Made by a program: the position numbers and the translations under genes | Notes under the pieces: model-generated | The model's input: the letters and a program-made list of their open reading frames with translations, nothing else | Told to the model about the DNA's origin: nothing | Databases searched by the model: none | Part shown: positions 46,701 to 58,100 of the stretch, piece by piece | How positions within the stretch are numbered: the first letter of the stretch is position 1 | Layout: each line of letters begins with the position of its first letter | NCBI GenBank assembly: GCA_963970005.1 | Contig: CAXAMN010004158.1 | Location: forward strand, 209,046-273,045 | Source of the DNA: Durusdinium trenchii | Lineage: Eukaryota > Sar > Dinophyceae > Suessiales > Symbiodiniaceae | Direction of reading: 5' to 3' | DNA: 64,000 bases

Positions 46701-49700
46701 TAGCACATGCCAAAGGTAAGATGATGGAGCTATTTTCTGCTGAACACATTGCCAAGGCATGGATACAAATCACTCATGATGAAGGAATCGAGGTGAACGT
46801 CGACCTGTCTGATTTCAACACCAGCGAGGTAGTAAGGAAGGATTCTGTCAACTACACGATACCAGGAGACACAATGTTCATGGCTGTGGAGAGGTATGAT
46901 GGACCACCGATACGCTTCATCATGGACACGGGATGTGGACACGACTTGATCTCAAGAGAGAAAGTCAATGCCATGGGCCTTACCACCAAGGAAGGACCCA
47001 AATCCGTAAGCTTCATGACAGCGAATGGTGTAACTAGTACATCAGAGATGGTGGACATCAATGTGGACGAACTACCCATGATGTCCGAGGCACACGTGTT
47101 GGAGAGCACACCATCAGTCTTTTCCATCGGGAAGCGGTGCATGGAACAAGGGTACTCATTCATATGGCCGGCAAACCAATTGCCATACCTCATCGACCAG
47201 AACGCGAACAAGATTCCGCTATCGGTACATGACAACATACCCTACATTAAGGTGAACGATGATGACGGGAGATGTTTACCAAGATCAGATGGCTTGGCTA
47301 CGATACTTCATCGCATACTGTCAGGTGTGGGGCATGAAGACGAGGCCACAGCAGGTCAGGAGACGCAACAAGAGGAACCTCCGCCCAAGAAACCACGGAG
47401 ACGGAGGAGAAAGAAGAAAGGTAACCAGAGAGATCAGGATGGTGAATCTGATATCAATCCAGCCGTTGTAGGCGACGAAGGAGAACCAGAAGAACACGAC
47501 GATCACGGATATTCTCCTGAAGAGGGATACGACGGGGAAGACCCGAGAATCGATCGTGATCTCGATGGCCAACCTGAAGAAGCCGAAGACGACGAACATG
47601 GAGGTGATGCGGATTCTGAACGAGAGGAGAGTGACATTGGTGAAGATGAAGAGGGGTTATTGGAAGTCGATGTGGTCGACGGGGAAGCCAGACTATCAAA
47701 ACCAGGAGTGCTGAAGAATGAGGCGAAATCCATATTGCACTTGATGACACACCGATACAAGAACCCATACTGCAAGTCATGTGTGAGAGCAAAGATGAAG
47801 CACTATAAGACTAGCAAGGGAGCTTTCAAACGGAAATTGAAGGCATTCGGTGATCTTATCACTTTCGATCTCATGAACACTCAGAAGATGGCGAGAGATG
47901 GAGTCATGCTGGATAAGGATGTATTGGTGATTCGAGATCGGTTCACTGGTGTGATATGGGGTTATCCTTTGAAAGCAAGCAATAGTGACGAAGTGGTGCA
48001 GGCGATGAAGCACTATATCGGTAAGAGAAAGGTCACCAACGCTTACTCGGATGATGCGCCACAATTCGAAGCGGTACTCAAGGAACTCCGGATTCCACTG
48101 GACCAGTCGCTTCCAGGACATCCCCAGAACAATTCACTCGCCGAAAGAAACAATCAGTTCATGATGCTTACCACATCGACATGCCTATTAGAAGCCGGAC
48201 TACCACCATGTTTTTGGCCATTTGCAGTGGAATGCGTAAGCCATTTGTTGAACATCGAGAAGCTGAGCGATGGCAGCAGTGCATGGTTGAAGTTGCACAA
48301 GAGCGAATTCCCAGGCATGGTGATACCACTCGGGGCGAAGGTGTTCTTCAAACCTAGTGACGCGAGAGAAAGGGACCAGGATCACAAGTTCGACCCCAAG
48401 AGCATACCTGGCATCTTCGCAGGGTACGTTATGGGGACCGGGATGAACTGGTCGAGGAAATACAAAGTCTGGGCTATAAGCGATTTCGCACAACAGAATC
48501 TAGGCTATGATGCCGAGAGACCGTTGAGGAAATTGATTACTCCTCACATCACAGAAAAGATCTTTCAAGACGACGGAATAGAATTTCCTTTGAAGAAAGA
48601 GTACGAGAGGTTGAACAGCACTCTCGAAGGAATGAAAGTCCTGAAGGAGAGAGCCGGTTCTCCGGATGCACCTACCAATCCCGAGTTACCCGATCCCGAC
48701 GACAGCGACGATCAAGATGACGACGATGATGCGCCTGATCCACCAGACGGGGATCTGAAGTCAAAAGCTAGCGAAGTTGACGCGATCGAGGATGAGAAAA
48801 CGGAGGAGCTCGCAGCAAAGAAGAAAGAGGACTACTCCGGTCCCGATCACTACTCCGTCGGGGGACCAGGTGACAACGTGGTCTACTTGAACAACGACGG
48901 CGAACATGTCAAGATCGCAAAGGACGGTCGTCTATATAGAGTGGGATCGGATGGGAGGCGACTCTTCCACAACTCACCAAGACCCAAGGACTACCTTACA
49001 CCCGAAGAATGGCAGAAGCTATCGGTGAAGGACAGGGCTATAGCCAAGAAGGCCGGGAAGCATGTAGACAGGGTCGTGGATAGATTGTCGAAGAAAGCAA
49101 AAGGGCTTGGGAGCAGTACGGATAAAAAGGAGGACGAGGAGTACGATGAACTCTTGAAGGACCTGGAAGACGTCGAGAAAGGTGATGGAGGAGGTAGTGA
49201 AAAGAAGTCCAAGAAAGACAAGAAGGATAAGAAAACCAAGAAGGACAAGAAGTCCAAGAAAGAAAAGAAGTCTAAGGGCAAGGAAGAGAAGGGTGAAGGT
49301 GGACCAAGCCTGGCTATGCCTACTACCTTTAGGGAGTGGGACACTGATGATGATGAGGACCCATGGTCGCCCAAATCCTTTACATCCGAGTCCACGTGTG
49401 TCCCCAGTGATGAAGAATTCCTCACCGAATGGGACGAGAGTGCCATGTGGGAGGACGGCGATGACAATCTTGCTATGGCGGCTTGGAAGACGGAGAACGT
49501 CTACAATCCACTGAACGGTCAGATATGTTGTTGCATCACTGGTGACCCCATTGACAACGATATAGTTGATGAACCATTTCCGACGATGCCATGCGTAGTG
49601 CGTGACACGCAACATCGCCCAAAACTTATGGGAAATAGATTGTTCAACGCTGTGGTATCAAGACCTGTGAGCCGTGCCGAGATCCTATCCAATAAGAAGG

Positions 49701-52174
49701 CAATGCAATCTATGTTGGATGAATGGGGCGGACTCTGGGACGAGGAAACATTCGACGGGTCGTGGCTGAGAGAATATGATGAGATCGTGGCGACCTCCAA
49801 GAAGAAAGGAGAAGAAGTTCACTTAGCAAGAGTACATGGAATATGTGTGGAGAAGAACTATCAGTTGCCTGACGATGACCCTCAGAGGAAATTCAAAGGG
49901 CGAGGGGTTCTACTCGGAGATCAGGTGAAGAATCAGAACTTCGAGGCAGCACTGTTCCAAGATCTTGGAAACTCTCCAGCTACATTCGAAGCTGCTCGAT
50001 GGGCCGATTTCTACGGTTGCCTGGAAGGTAATGATGTGCAGATGGCAGACGCCATTCGAGCATATATCCAAGCATTATTGGGCGGTGTACCGTGTTGTGC
50101 TGAACTCCCGTGGGAGGCATGGCCCAAGCACCTGCAAGAGGAGATCACCAGAAGGGGTCTCAAACGCCCTATGTGTCGTGTGAACAAAGCATTATACGGA
50201 CATCCAGACTCTGGAACGATGTGGGAGCAACATTGCGACGAATCTGTACGTGCATTGGAGTTCAAACCCGTCGGACCAGAATGGCCGTCGATGTATTACC
50301 ACGAAAAGCTAGACTTGCTGTTAGTGATATATGTGGATGACTTGAAGTTGGCAGGGCCCAAGGAGAACCTGAAGAAAGGTTGGGACCTACTCCGATCCAA
50401 GCTGCGCATTGAACCGGAAACAGAGGTCGGATTGTATTTGGGATGTGTTTTGTCGAAAGGCGAAGATAAATTGGCCGATGGTTCCAAAGTCACTACGATG
50501 ACATATGATATGAGCGCTCTGCTCAAAATGAGCGTGGTCAAATACCTCGACATAGTAGGTAAGGACACAGTATTGAAGAAAGTTGCAACGCCGATGTTAC
50601 CGGATGTCACAAAGGATCATCCATCGAGAGCACCATGCAGTACCCAAAAGGGACTTGCTGTCACATGCACATGGTGTGGTACTTGCTTCTCACCTGACCA
50701 GGCAGCTTCCAAGGCCAGGTCAACAGACGATGACGTCAAGTCTGACACGAAGGAGCAACCTCGTGGTACCCTAGCGCCTCATGCTGCTAGTCTCCTCATG
50801 AAACTGTTGTACGCTGCTAGAATAGCGCGTTTCGACTTGTTACGGGCCATCAATGTGCTGGCCCGCAATGTGACAAAATGGACAGTTGCCGACGATGCTA
50901 AGTTGCACCACCTGATGTGTTACGTGCATCATTCAGCCGATCAGAAAATGATAGGTTGGGTCGGTGATTCCAAAGCAGACCTGTCGTTAGCCCTATTCGC
51001 AGATGCGGACTACGCAGGATGTGGTCAATCGTTGAAGTCGACTTCCGGTGCACACATGCATGTCCAAGGCAAGCGAACTCGTTTCCCGTTGGCAGGAGGT
51101 AGCAAACGTCAAGGATGCGTTAGCCACTCCACCCCGGAGGCTGAGATCGTCGCGGCGGACTACGCATTGAGGACACTTGGAATCCCCAGCATCAGTGCGT
51201 GGGAGACTTTGATGAGGACGCCACCACGGATAGTCTTTTATGACGATAATCAAGCGATGATTAATGTTATGCGGAGTGGGCGGAACCCCACGATGCGTCA
51301 CATGGAGCGAACTCATGGTATTTCCATCACTTGGTTGTACGAGATGTTCAAGCGTGACTATCTGTTGCTCGTATATGAGGTTACTGCTCGTATGGCTGCC
51401 GATATCCATACTAAAGGGTTCGATGATGCCAACTCATGGAAACATGCGTGCCTGTTGATCAATATACTGAGCGACGATGGTCTGCACAGCCAAGCATTGC
51501 TCGACTTGATGAAGCCAACTCATGATGGGTTGTCTTACGCCAAGCAGCTCCAGAAAGATCGTTACAGTAAGGTGCCAACATATCCTTACACCACCATTCC
51601 GGTTGTCCCGCCACAGCTGTATCAGCCGGGACTTTCGAGCAAAGAGGGACTGCAAGAGATCCCTGGATGCGACCCCTACGTTATGGTTCGTACTCCCAAG
51701 CTGTACAGGCTGCGCCCACCAAGGGCTCCCCCTGATATGGCATACCTTCGCAGCACTTGGATCTTGCAGGACGCGCGATGGCAACAGATCGAAGATAAGG
51801 TTGACCCTACCTTGGAACCCGTTCGGTTTGACCGTTGGGTCGAACGTGCGTTCTTTCAGTTTCATCCTTTGTCTTCTCCGTCACCCGAAGCGTCCGTTCC
51901 TGCGTCTCGTCATTTCGACGCTGCGACCCTTCCACGTCTTTTGTTTAGCTTGCGTCCGCTTGTCCAATGTCGCGAGTTGCAACAGACTCTCCGCGATCCG
52001 TCCTTGTACTTGTCGATTCATCACTGCTCGACCTCTGCCATACACGTGCTCAACGCCCTGACGCGCCTTGTGCATGGGGGGAATGGGGGGTCTGGGGGGT
52101 CTTCCATGATTTTCGACAAATGGGGGGTCTGGGGGGTCTTCCATGATTTTCGACAATTTTGTTTCGGATCCTGA
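43721..52174 (+). CDS. Copia-type Gag-Pol polyprotein (ORF1)
   Basis: 2,817 residues. Gag part: a long charged coiled-coil region (about residues 150-480), then a helical capsid-like region, then two CCCH zinc fingers (C811-x9-C-x5-C-x3-H and C868-x7-C-x5-C-x3-H) in place of the usual CCHC knuckle. Pol part: aspartic protease DTG (D1069); integrase HHCC (H1340, H-x3-H, C-x2-C) and catalytic D1383, D1444 and E1475; a long acidic then lysine-rich linker; reverse transcriptase with ALYG and YVDD (2204-2207); and RNase H with ADADYAG (D2428), STPEAE, DDNQAM and ADIHTKGF. The catalytic motifs look intact. About 190 residues follow RNase H and read into the 37-bp duplication, where the frame is lost and a short false tail leads to the stop. 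The ATG at 43721 is the first in frame after the leader. Confidence 0.92.
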   Translation: MEQSDASTASFGAAAAAADRMSASHNSSPGTIEAETLTVVREGATGRARSRSPSAQSTPPGGTPRSGRSPRETRRRTDTGAVRVLALEDGSTVPVPSDSEAGDGARASTDNLQLARADGDLNAKCAQLLAEVHMLNHQNAWMVECEQRQNQIIQHEAEVHEVVMAHLEECYVEGYGNQRRISQLTESRDCLLSAAHDLQYQIDADRVAMRDRLTQLGEYADRNSAEMVSQVVSIGTEEIQAISAQRDRAVTEVMTAVADAENIRDLYRQELVGLQRQSARNKHEYAEEMKMKEAMYTSKIKWLSEENEELSNQSCNQDNFIMTIREQLKRANEELAQARIQGSDRLSQPSNVELKKAEVKMNMLEEDILRKERMLNRLQEELIESSASEAQLKVALTLKPPDMGSEPNVENEVMTKLRAELGRTEKSLRSEEKEAMEYYEGMMQNQQDMMEYEAHAARLRDERNKYRRRYEEERLNAENAAATEHGAASSSSSGGSKISRKEHEKINIPAWPKIHDLEVWKSQVVAAVVTASGDERQEDWIQWLSDAFRSPYDPFLLETSGEARFASIDAKLGITLHTIIHAAGERSHDVQLKVRQMMQRRARGTTPGMVKGREMLALIVDSFRSADNVDVMYASKHLFDLKFPGDNQLSRFLGQWDEIISGMDADDMLPDKALRNLLWDKIKDSKVMALDLSVYDNMLDKDPDKTYQKLREIMAKWIRKSIETTNKKEREKAFGNLVKATPAEKKDPKAKPKNTKADPPKLDAAPVLPQNNPKDHQKKDKKQDRGRSTTKSPKGDRGRSTTPADTSKIGCAFHFHGKNGCSRGDKCKFSHQEKHKSSAKKPDNLKGDRSKSPGGRSTSPKPMKDQVCWNWQKGSCKFGDKCRRQHQAAPAAKQEAKGKAKPKPAAPAFMLCGDIESDDEDMQPALPNVRRGELALRFKVRFNDQANVTTFPCDPGNELNTRPLRKKKSEVQKVDTELISSLRALRVNNIAARVAHAKGKMMELFSAEHIAKAWIQITHDEGIEVNVDLSDFNTSEVVRKDSVNYTIPGDTMFMAVERYDGPPIRFIMDTGCGHDLISREKVNAMGLTTKEGPKSVSFMTANGVTSTSEMVDINVDELPMMSEAHVLESTPSVFSIGKRCMEQGYSFIWPANQLPYLIDQNANKIPLSVHDNIPYIKVNDDDGRCLPRSDGLATILHRILSGVGHEDEATAGQETQQEEPPPKKPRRRRRKKKGNQRDQDGESDINPAVVGDEGEPEEHDDHGYSPEEGYDGEDPRIDRDLDGQPEEAEDDEHGGDADSEREESDIGEDEEGLLEVDVVDGEARLSKPGVLKNEAKSILHLMTHRYKNPYCKSCVRAKMKHYKTSKGAFKRKLKAFGDLITFDLMNTQKMARDGVMLDKDVLVIRDRFTGVIWGYPLKASNSDEVVQAMKHYIGKRKVTNAYSDDAPQFEAVLKELRIPLDQSLPGHPQNNSLAERNNQFMMLTTSTCLLEAGLPPCFWPFAVECVSHLLNIEKLSDGSSAWLKLHKSEFPGMVIPLGAKVFFKPSDARERDQDHKFDPKSIPGIFAGYVMGTGMNWSRKYKVWAISDFAQQNLGYDAERPLRKLITPHITEKIFQDDGIEFPLKKEYERLNSTLEGMKVLKERAGSPDAPTNPELPDPDDSDDQDDDDDAPDPPDGDLKSKASEVDAIEDEKTEELAAKKKEDYSGPDHYSVGGPGDNVVYLNNDGEHVKIAKDGRLYRVGSDGRRLFHNSPRPKDYLTPEEWQKLSVKDRAIAKKAGKHVDRVVDRLSKKAKGLGSSTDKKEDEEYDELLKDLEDVEKGDGGGSEKKSKKDKKDKKTKKDKKSKKEKKSKGKEEKGEGGPSLAMPTTFREWDTDDDEDPWSPKSFTSESTCVPSDEEFLTEWDESAMWEDGDDNLAMAAWKTENVYNPLNGQICCCITGDPIDNDIVDEPFPTMPCVVRDTQHRPKLMGNRLFNAVVSRPVSRAEILSNKKAMQSMLDEWGGLWDEETFDGSWLREYDEIVATSKKKGEEVHLARVHGICVEKNYQLPDDDPQRKFKGRGVLLGDQVKNQNFEAALFQDLGNSPATFEAARWADFYGCLEGNDVQMADAIRAYIQALLGGVPCCAELPWEAWPKHLQEEITRRGLKRPMCRVNKALYGHPDSGTMWEQHCDESVRALEFKPVGPEWPSMYYHEKLDLLLVIYVDDLKLAGPKENLKKGWDLLRSKLRIEPETEVGLYLGCVLSKGEDKLADGSKVTTMTYDMSALLKMSVVKYLDIVGKDTVLKKVATPMLPDVTKDHPSRAPCSTQKGLAVTCTWCGTCFSPDQAASKARSTDDDVKSDTKEQPRGTLAPHAASLLMKLLYAARIARFDLLRAINVLARNVTKWTVADDAKLHHLMCYVHHSADQKMIGWVGDSKADLSLALFADADYAGCGQSLKSTSGAHMHVQGKRTRFPLAGGSKRQGCVSHSTPEAEIVAADYALRTLGIPSISAWETLMRTPPRIVFYDDNQAMINVMRSGRNPTMRHMERTHGISITWLYEMFKRDYLLLVYEVTARMAADIHTKGFDDANSWKHACLLINILSDDGLHSQALLDLMKPTHDGLSYAKQLQKDRYSKVPTYPYTTIPVVPPQLYQPGLSSKEGLQEIPGCDPYVMVRTPKLYRLRPPRAPPDMAYLRSTWILQDARWQQIEDKVDPTLEPVRFDRWVERAFFQFHPLSSPSPEASVPASRHFDAATLPRLLFSLRPLVQCRELQQTLRDPSLYLSIHHCSTSAIHVLNALTRLVHGGNGGSGGSSMIFDKWGVWGVFHDFRQFCFGS
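52082..52155 (+). repeat. 37-bp tandem duplication that shifts the frame
   Basis: A 37-bp unit starting AATGGGGGGTCTGGGGGGTC is present twice without change (52082-52118 and 52119-52155). Since 37 is not a multiple of three, the second copy moves the downstream frame. With one copy, ORF1 runs straight into ORF2. G-runs in the unit would favour replication slippage. Confidence 0.9.
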
Positions 52175-55100
52175 AGAGCAAGAGCACTCAGTTCACGATC
52201 ATTGGGAAGTAGACGAAGCAGCTAAGACACTAACAAGAATACACTCGTCTCCAAGGAGAAAGGCGTTCTGCCCGAGTGACGCACCATCTTGTCCAGTCGA
52301 CATGTCACGGATCAAAGACGACAGGATGACTTACCGTCAGGGAAGTCAGCTCGAGTCATCAGATTTTGAGGATTGTGTCAAGGACTATTGGCGACACTCA
52401 GGCAGAGGTACTCATACCAAAACGCACCTCCGATGGACAGGCAAGACTGTGTTCACCCTTAGGGGAAACAACGCTGAATCGGAAAACGAGGAAGCTAAAC
52501 CGGCTGCGATAGCGTTGTGCAGCACTTCAAAACGTATGAAAACGATCCCATTGAAGGATATTGTTATCCCAACGTTTGTCTCCATTAGCAAAGCCAAGAG
52601 CGAGGAGAGTAGAGAGCACAGAGTAGCTGATGTAAACTTGAGACGACATGATGGGAAGATAGCATATCGGTACCAGTTCGTGCTGTGCGAAGAAGATCAC
52701 AACCTAGCCGCCCGCGACGAGCAGATGGTAATTGATCTGTACGACATAGGTAAAGAACCCGCATTCATCCTACTGTGTTCAGAGGAATGTAATCACTTCA
52801 CCCATCTAGCGGCGAAGCACGATTGCACCATCGTCACTGTATCTCAAAGCGATGACCTCACTTCACCATACGGAAGTGCACGTGCGCTTGCGGCAATACG
52901 TTCGGAGAAGGATGCAGTAATGTTTGCAGGACCCTGCACAGGCGGATCGGCGTGGTCGAGATACAACGCTAAAGTCAACGACGCGATAGCTAAATCTATA
53001 GAGCTTAAGCGAGCACTATACTGGGACCTCTGGGAGCGTTTTGAAACTGTTATGGTTCGTGTTTTGAGAATCGGAGCCGCCGCACTGTTTGAACTACCAA
53101 GACACTGTGCCTACTGGAAAGATCAGAGGGTTCAAAGTTTGTTGAGTGGCACTGATTGCGACTGTCATGTGTTTGATGGATGTATGTACGGGTTAGGCGC
53201 TGAGTTCAACGATTCGCATTCCGACAAGAAACTCATCAAGAAACCTTGGAAGATTGTATCATGGAAACTTGAGTTTGGCAACCAGCTCGGTAGGACATGT
53301 GACAAGAGCCATAGCCATAGAGATTGTGCAGGTAAATACACTAAGACTACTCAATTATATAATAAGAAGATAGTCGGCATCATCCTGAAGACCGTGACCA
53401 AGAGAATCGATGCATTCCGGAAGTCTGAGAAGATGATGCATGCCGTTCCGTGCCTTATGATTCGAGCCTTGGGTAGTTCCGTCAAAGAACGATCAGTGTG
53501 TGATGCAACATCAAACGAGACTGTGTACACATGTGATGGACATGGGACACAAACATCACACGCACGACGGATCGAACCACATGGCAGTCATGATTATCGG
53601 GCATGTTGCATTTGTTCGTGTGACCACAGCACTGCTTCACCCGTACGCTTCAGCGACGTGGCTATGGCTTCTGTTGGTGGTGTCATGAACTATAGCGGCA
53701 ACACGAGCGGCTACCCGACTTTCATCATCAAGATCCTCGATGGCCTGGTTGAGATGAAGGAGAGTGGGCAGATCAGCCTACCTCCAAGGATGTCAAGGAG
53801 TACGCATGGGTTGGATGTGGTTGAGGCATGGATTGCCGTCGGCATTCCTCCGCTCGTCCCGTTATCCATCAACTATGCAATGTCCAGGACAAAATCCGAT
53901 GACACCAAATTCTTGACCGCTTCACTGAAGAAGCTAGCGGGCTACATGAACGAGGAGGAGAAGAAAGAGAAAACTGGCGACTTGGCAAGACGCTATAAAA
54001 TGTCCATGACCACCATCAAGGGGCGCTTCGGGAACGATGCGAGTGGGGTTTTCAGCAACCTTTCTCGATACCTCGTGGAGCCTGATGAGATTGGGGTGAT
54101 CGATGACTTATGGGACGACGTCCGCGACTTCATCAACAGCGGCAGACTCGTTGACACCATGGTTGCCTACCAGCAATGGAGGAACCTGTCCGGGTCGGCC
54201 AATGAGAGCATGAACATGCGTGAAGCCGCGGATCCGTCGGATCACGTCTATGCCACCCGTCTCGAGAGTTACTACACGATCTTCAGCTCGATCTTCTACC
54301 ACACCTCTGACAAACTCACCAATCGAAACGCGAAGGAGAAGGTGAAAGAGCTGATAGACACGGTGAACAGAGAAGTCCGCAACATGGCACTGGCAATAAG
54401 GGTCCACAACACGGACAACACGACCGACAAGATCCACGTGATCGATGTGCTCGAGGACCTGGTTGCCAGGAGGAGAGGGTTGCCAAAATACAGGTCAGCG
54501 GCTCAGAACCATATGGAGACCTTCCTAGGCTCCATGAGCGTAATGGTGCAGTACCTTGACAACTGCAAGCCTCCTATAGCCATGATAATACCAGAAGAGC
54601 TCAGATTCATGAGGGAAAAGGTCATGCCGATGATCAATGAGTGGATCCCGGTTGAACCCACCATGTTTCGAGTTCAGTACAACGCAGCTGCGGCGGAGAG
54701 CGGAAGGCAAAATGAGTACAACCGGCGGAGCAGCGCCTTCAAATCCTACACCGACTACATCGAGGAGTTGAAGAAGAAGATCGAGGACAAAATCATCCCC
54801 TCGTTACCATTTTGGGACATGGTGGAGAGCGAAGGTCCTGAGCCCCCTGACGTTGCTCATAGGCCACAATGGTGCCCGCCGCTTCAGATCTACGGTGACT
54901 ATGCTAGACCGAGGGCCAAACCGATGCCTCGCGCACCAAGACCTCCTCCACCGTCGTCGACATTTGAACAGCAGAACTTTTCGGAGCGTCCTTCCGACAG
55001 TTCAACTGGACATGGGCCGGCGTCCTCCAAGCGGTGGGGAAGGACAGGTGGATCAGAACCCACCGGTGAGGCATCAAGGGATGTCTCAGTCAACACATGG

Positions 55101-58100
55101 TTTAGAATGCCGTTGCCGATGGGGTCATCCAAACACTACGTGTTTGGGAGAGACTATTTTTCGCGAGACATGAAGGTCTATGCGATGGTCAGCGCCAATC
55201 AAGTGCCATCCGGGCACATCGTAGAAGGTCCCTGTACCGTTAACGGACAGATGACATGGTTGCAGTACTTACGAAGGTTGACGTCGTATTTGATGTTTTG
55301 GCATGGGGAGTACCAAGAGACGGTGATCAATCGGAACTACTACAAAGAAGACGCACATTGGTTCGCTCAGTATGCCAACATCTACGACTCAACACAAGTG
55401 TCACTTGCTGGAGGGCTACCATCTCCGAGAACGCTATACAACCTTTGCTACCCAATGGAAGCCAAGGTGGCTGATGAAGCGGAATTGGAGTTGAGGATGC
55501 GTGAGACCTTGAAGGGCTTCGTCCCAAGTGTCACGTGTCAGCCAGCGACTCGCACCATCGACGGTGAGAGTGTACACTGTGAGTTCATCGGCGCCATGAA
55601 GACCAGTAAGGTGGTTTTGATGTCCGACTTCGAGTACATCACCAAATCGAATTCCGGAAAGCAGACAGTGTTCGCCCAGAACTTATTGTCACTTGGATGG
55701 GACAAGGTCATCAACATGTCTTGTATGCCTGAGTACAAGAGAGGAGAGACGACGGATCCATATGGATTCATCAACTTCGTTCGTGCTCGAGTTGATGATG
55801 TCAAACGTCATGAACCCACCTCCATCCATGTATGGTTGTCATTGAGCAATCTGGTGACCGCGGGCGAGAAGGGGACATACAGGACTGTGATTGCCCCCGT
55901 GGACTTCGTTCCGAGACTCAGGGATGTGATCGTCAAACTTGACGCATGCTGCCAACTACCTACCTTCGTGAGGATTTGCGCAGACGTGGAATTTCACCAT
56001 GCCGTCGGTTCGTTCGGTAAAATCGCCAACACGATCAAGGACGAGCTGTCGTTGAATGGCATGATTTCCACAACGTCGGACAGATTCTGGCGAGCCATTT
56101 CGGTCGCCGGAGGCGGTCATCCCTACTCTATGAAGTCTGGAACCTCTTTGGTCCACGCTGTCATGGAAAAGTACTTGTTCAGAGAGAAGATGCTCGCTTC
56201 TTGTTTTATGGCACCGGATCCCTTGACTGAAGCGAATAGCCTCCATGATCCCAACTTGGAACACGTGTTGCAGGACAAAGAGAGGCTGTATCAGTACTTG
56301 TTCGGAGAGTCCGTGAGAGGAAGCCATGCATATCAGTCCACTGCGGAGCCTCCAGGTGAGAATGAGGCTGAGCGGAAGAAAAGGGAGAAGGTAAGGAGAG
56401 AAAACAAAATGCCATGGATGGATGAGTACTGGGGAGTCCTTCAGCCAGAACCAATATACACGAGGACTCAAAGGTGGTACGTCATTGATGACTTTAAGGA
56501 GGGTGAGGAGATTTGCTGCGATTACTGTCTGGTCTGCAATCCCGTAGACTCCGATCAGAAAGATGATTGCTATGCAGAATGCATCAACGGAGCAGCAAAT
56601 AGGTGCCGTGGGATGTCCGCAGAAGACTACGTCCAGAAGCGATTCCATGCATGTGCTCGAATGCTTTACAACTTCGGCATGGGACAAACGGTATCTTCCC
56701 CCACCGTCATGATCTCCGAGATGAACCCGCACGAAGACTTGATGAAGTTCTTGCATGAGGCGATGATCATCTTCAACGGGAATCCAGGTTTCCAAAAGGA
56801 GATCTCGTTCTTCGGGGGGATCAGGTTGTCATCAACAATGACGGAGAACTTCTTCAAAACGAGGAGAGGACCCAGCATCCATGTGGAAAAGCAGATAGTC
56901 GGCAGAGCCATGTACTACCAGGGATCTTATGACCTTGGCAACGTGTGCTACACCAAGTACCTCAAGACCATACTGGAGCCCGATGTATTCCGCACTATAT
57001 TCGGGGACGATCCCACAGAGGAACGGGTAGGTGACATGGTGGAAGCACTGCTGGGCATGCTCGAAGTTGCTCAACTCTTCAGGCACCTGTTCAAGGGATG
57101 GGGTGACATTGAGGCTTTGAGGACGGGATTAGAAGAATCCATCAAGCGCGTCACTGCATCGCTGTACGACAGGACAACGTATGAGAACCGAAAGCGATCG
57201 ACGATCAGGACCTTGGATCCGCACTCTGAAGAGGCGGCAAACGTGGCACTGATTCTCGTTCGCATGAGGACCATGCCGCCTCCTGAATTCGACATCGACC
57301 ACTTCTTCGAAATCGGGAAAGAACCAGAACAAGGAACAGAGGCTACTGATCAGCCCGAGGCCGAAGGTGTCGATATGGAGACGGAATTTGAACAGGAGAA
57401 GGAGGAGCAAGACGTTGACATGTCCGACCCGAAGACATCAATACTGCAAGCCATCGACGAATTTGAGGAGAAGATCGGGCAAGCAGAATTCTGCATCCAC
57501 TGCATGAAGTCGGGACACACAACTCTCAATTCCGAGAAGACCCCTTCATCCTCACCTACAGTCACCTCAGTGTTGAGTGATTGGAAGAAGAGAGTAAAGG
57601 GAGAGGTTGCACCCGACGATGTACCATCTGGACATCCAACCGAGGAGCCTAAGAAGAAGAAGCAGAGAGCATCGCCTACTCCAGATAGGAAGGTCGACAG
57701 CGAGTTCAGGCGAAAAGAGATGTTGAAAGCAAGAGTCGTGACAATGTTTGACCATGACGGATTCACCTTGATCGAAAGTGCCGATGGAGTCGAAGGAGGG
57801 ACACATTCCTACAATGGGCGGAAGCTTGCGGAAGTAGGCCCTAGGGATATGAGGGTGGTGTACGAGTTCGTAGAGAAGGCATTCGTGCACTCCAGCTCCC
57901 TCAAACCAAGGGCATGTCATCACTTCTATCCCCTACCGACACGGAGGGAGAAGGGATACAAGCCGATCGACCCCATGACGATGGTCGGGAAAGTTGAACT
58001 AGTACCGATCAACGGAGTCACTTTCGCTGCAACGAACTCCGACTATGGCAACCACAAGTATCCGACTCCATACTGCCGAGTACCTGAATACAGCCAAGTG

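Noticed and set aside
52143..52174. Programmed +1 frameshift between ORF1 and ORF2
   Set aside because: The exact 37-bp duplication explains the frame change more simply. I cannot exclude frameshifting, but there is no clear slippery site with a structure.
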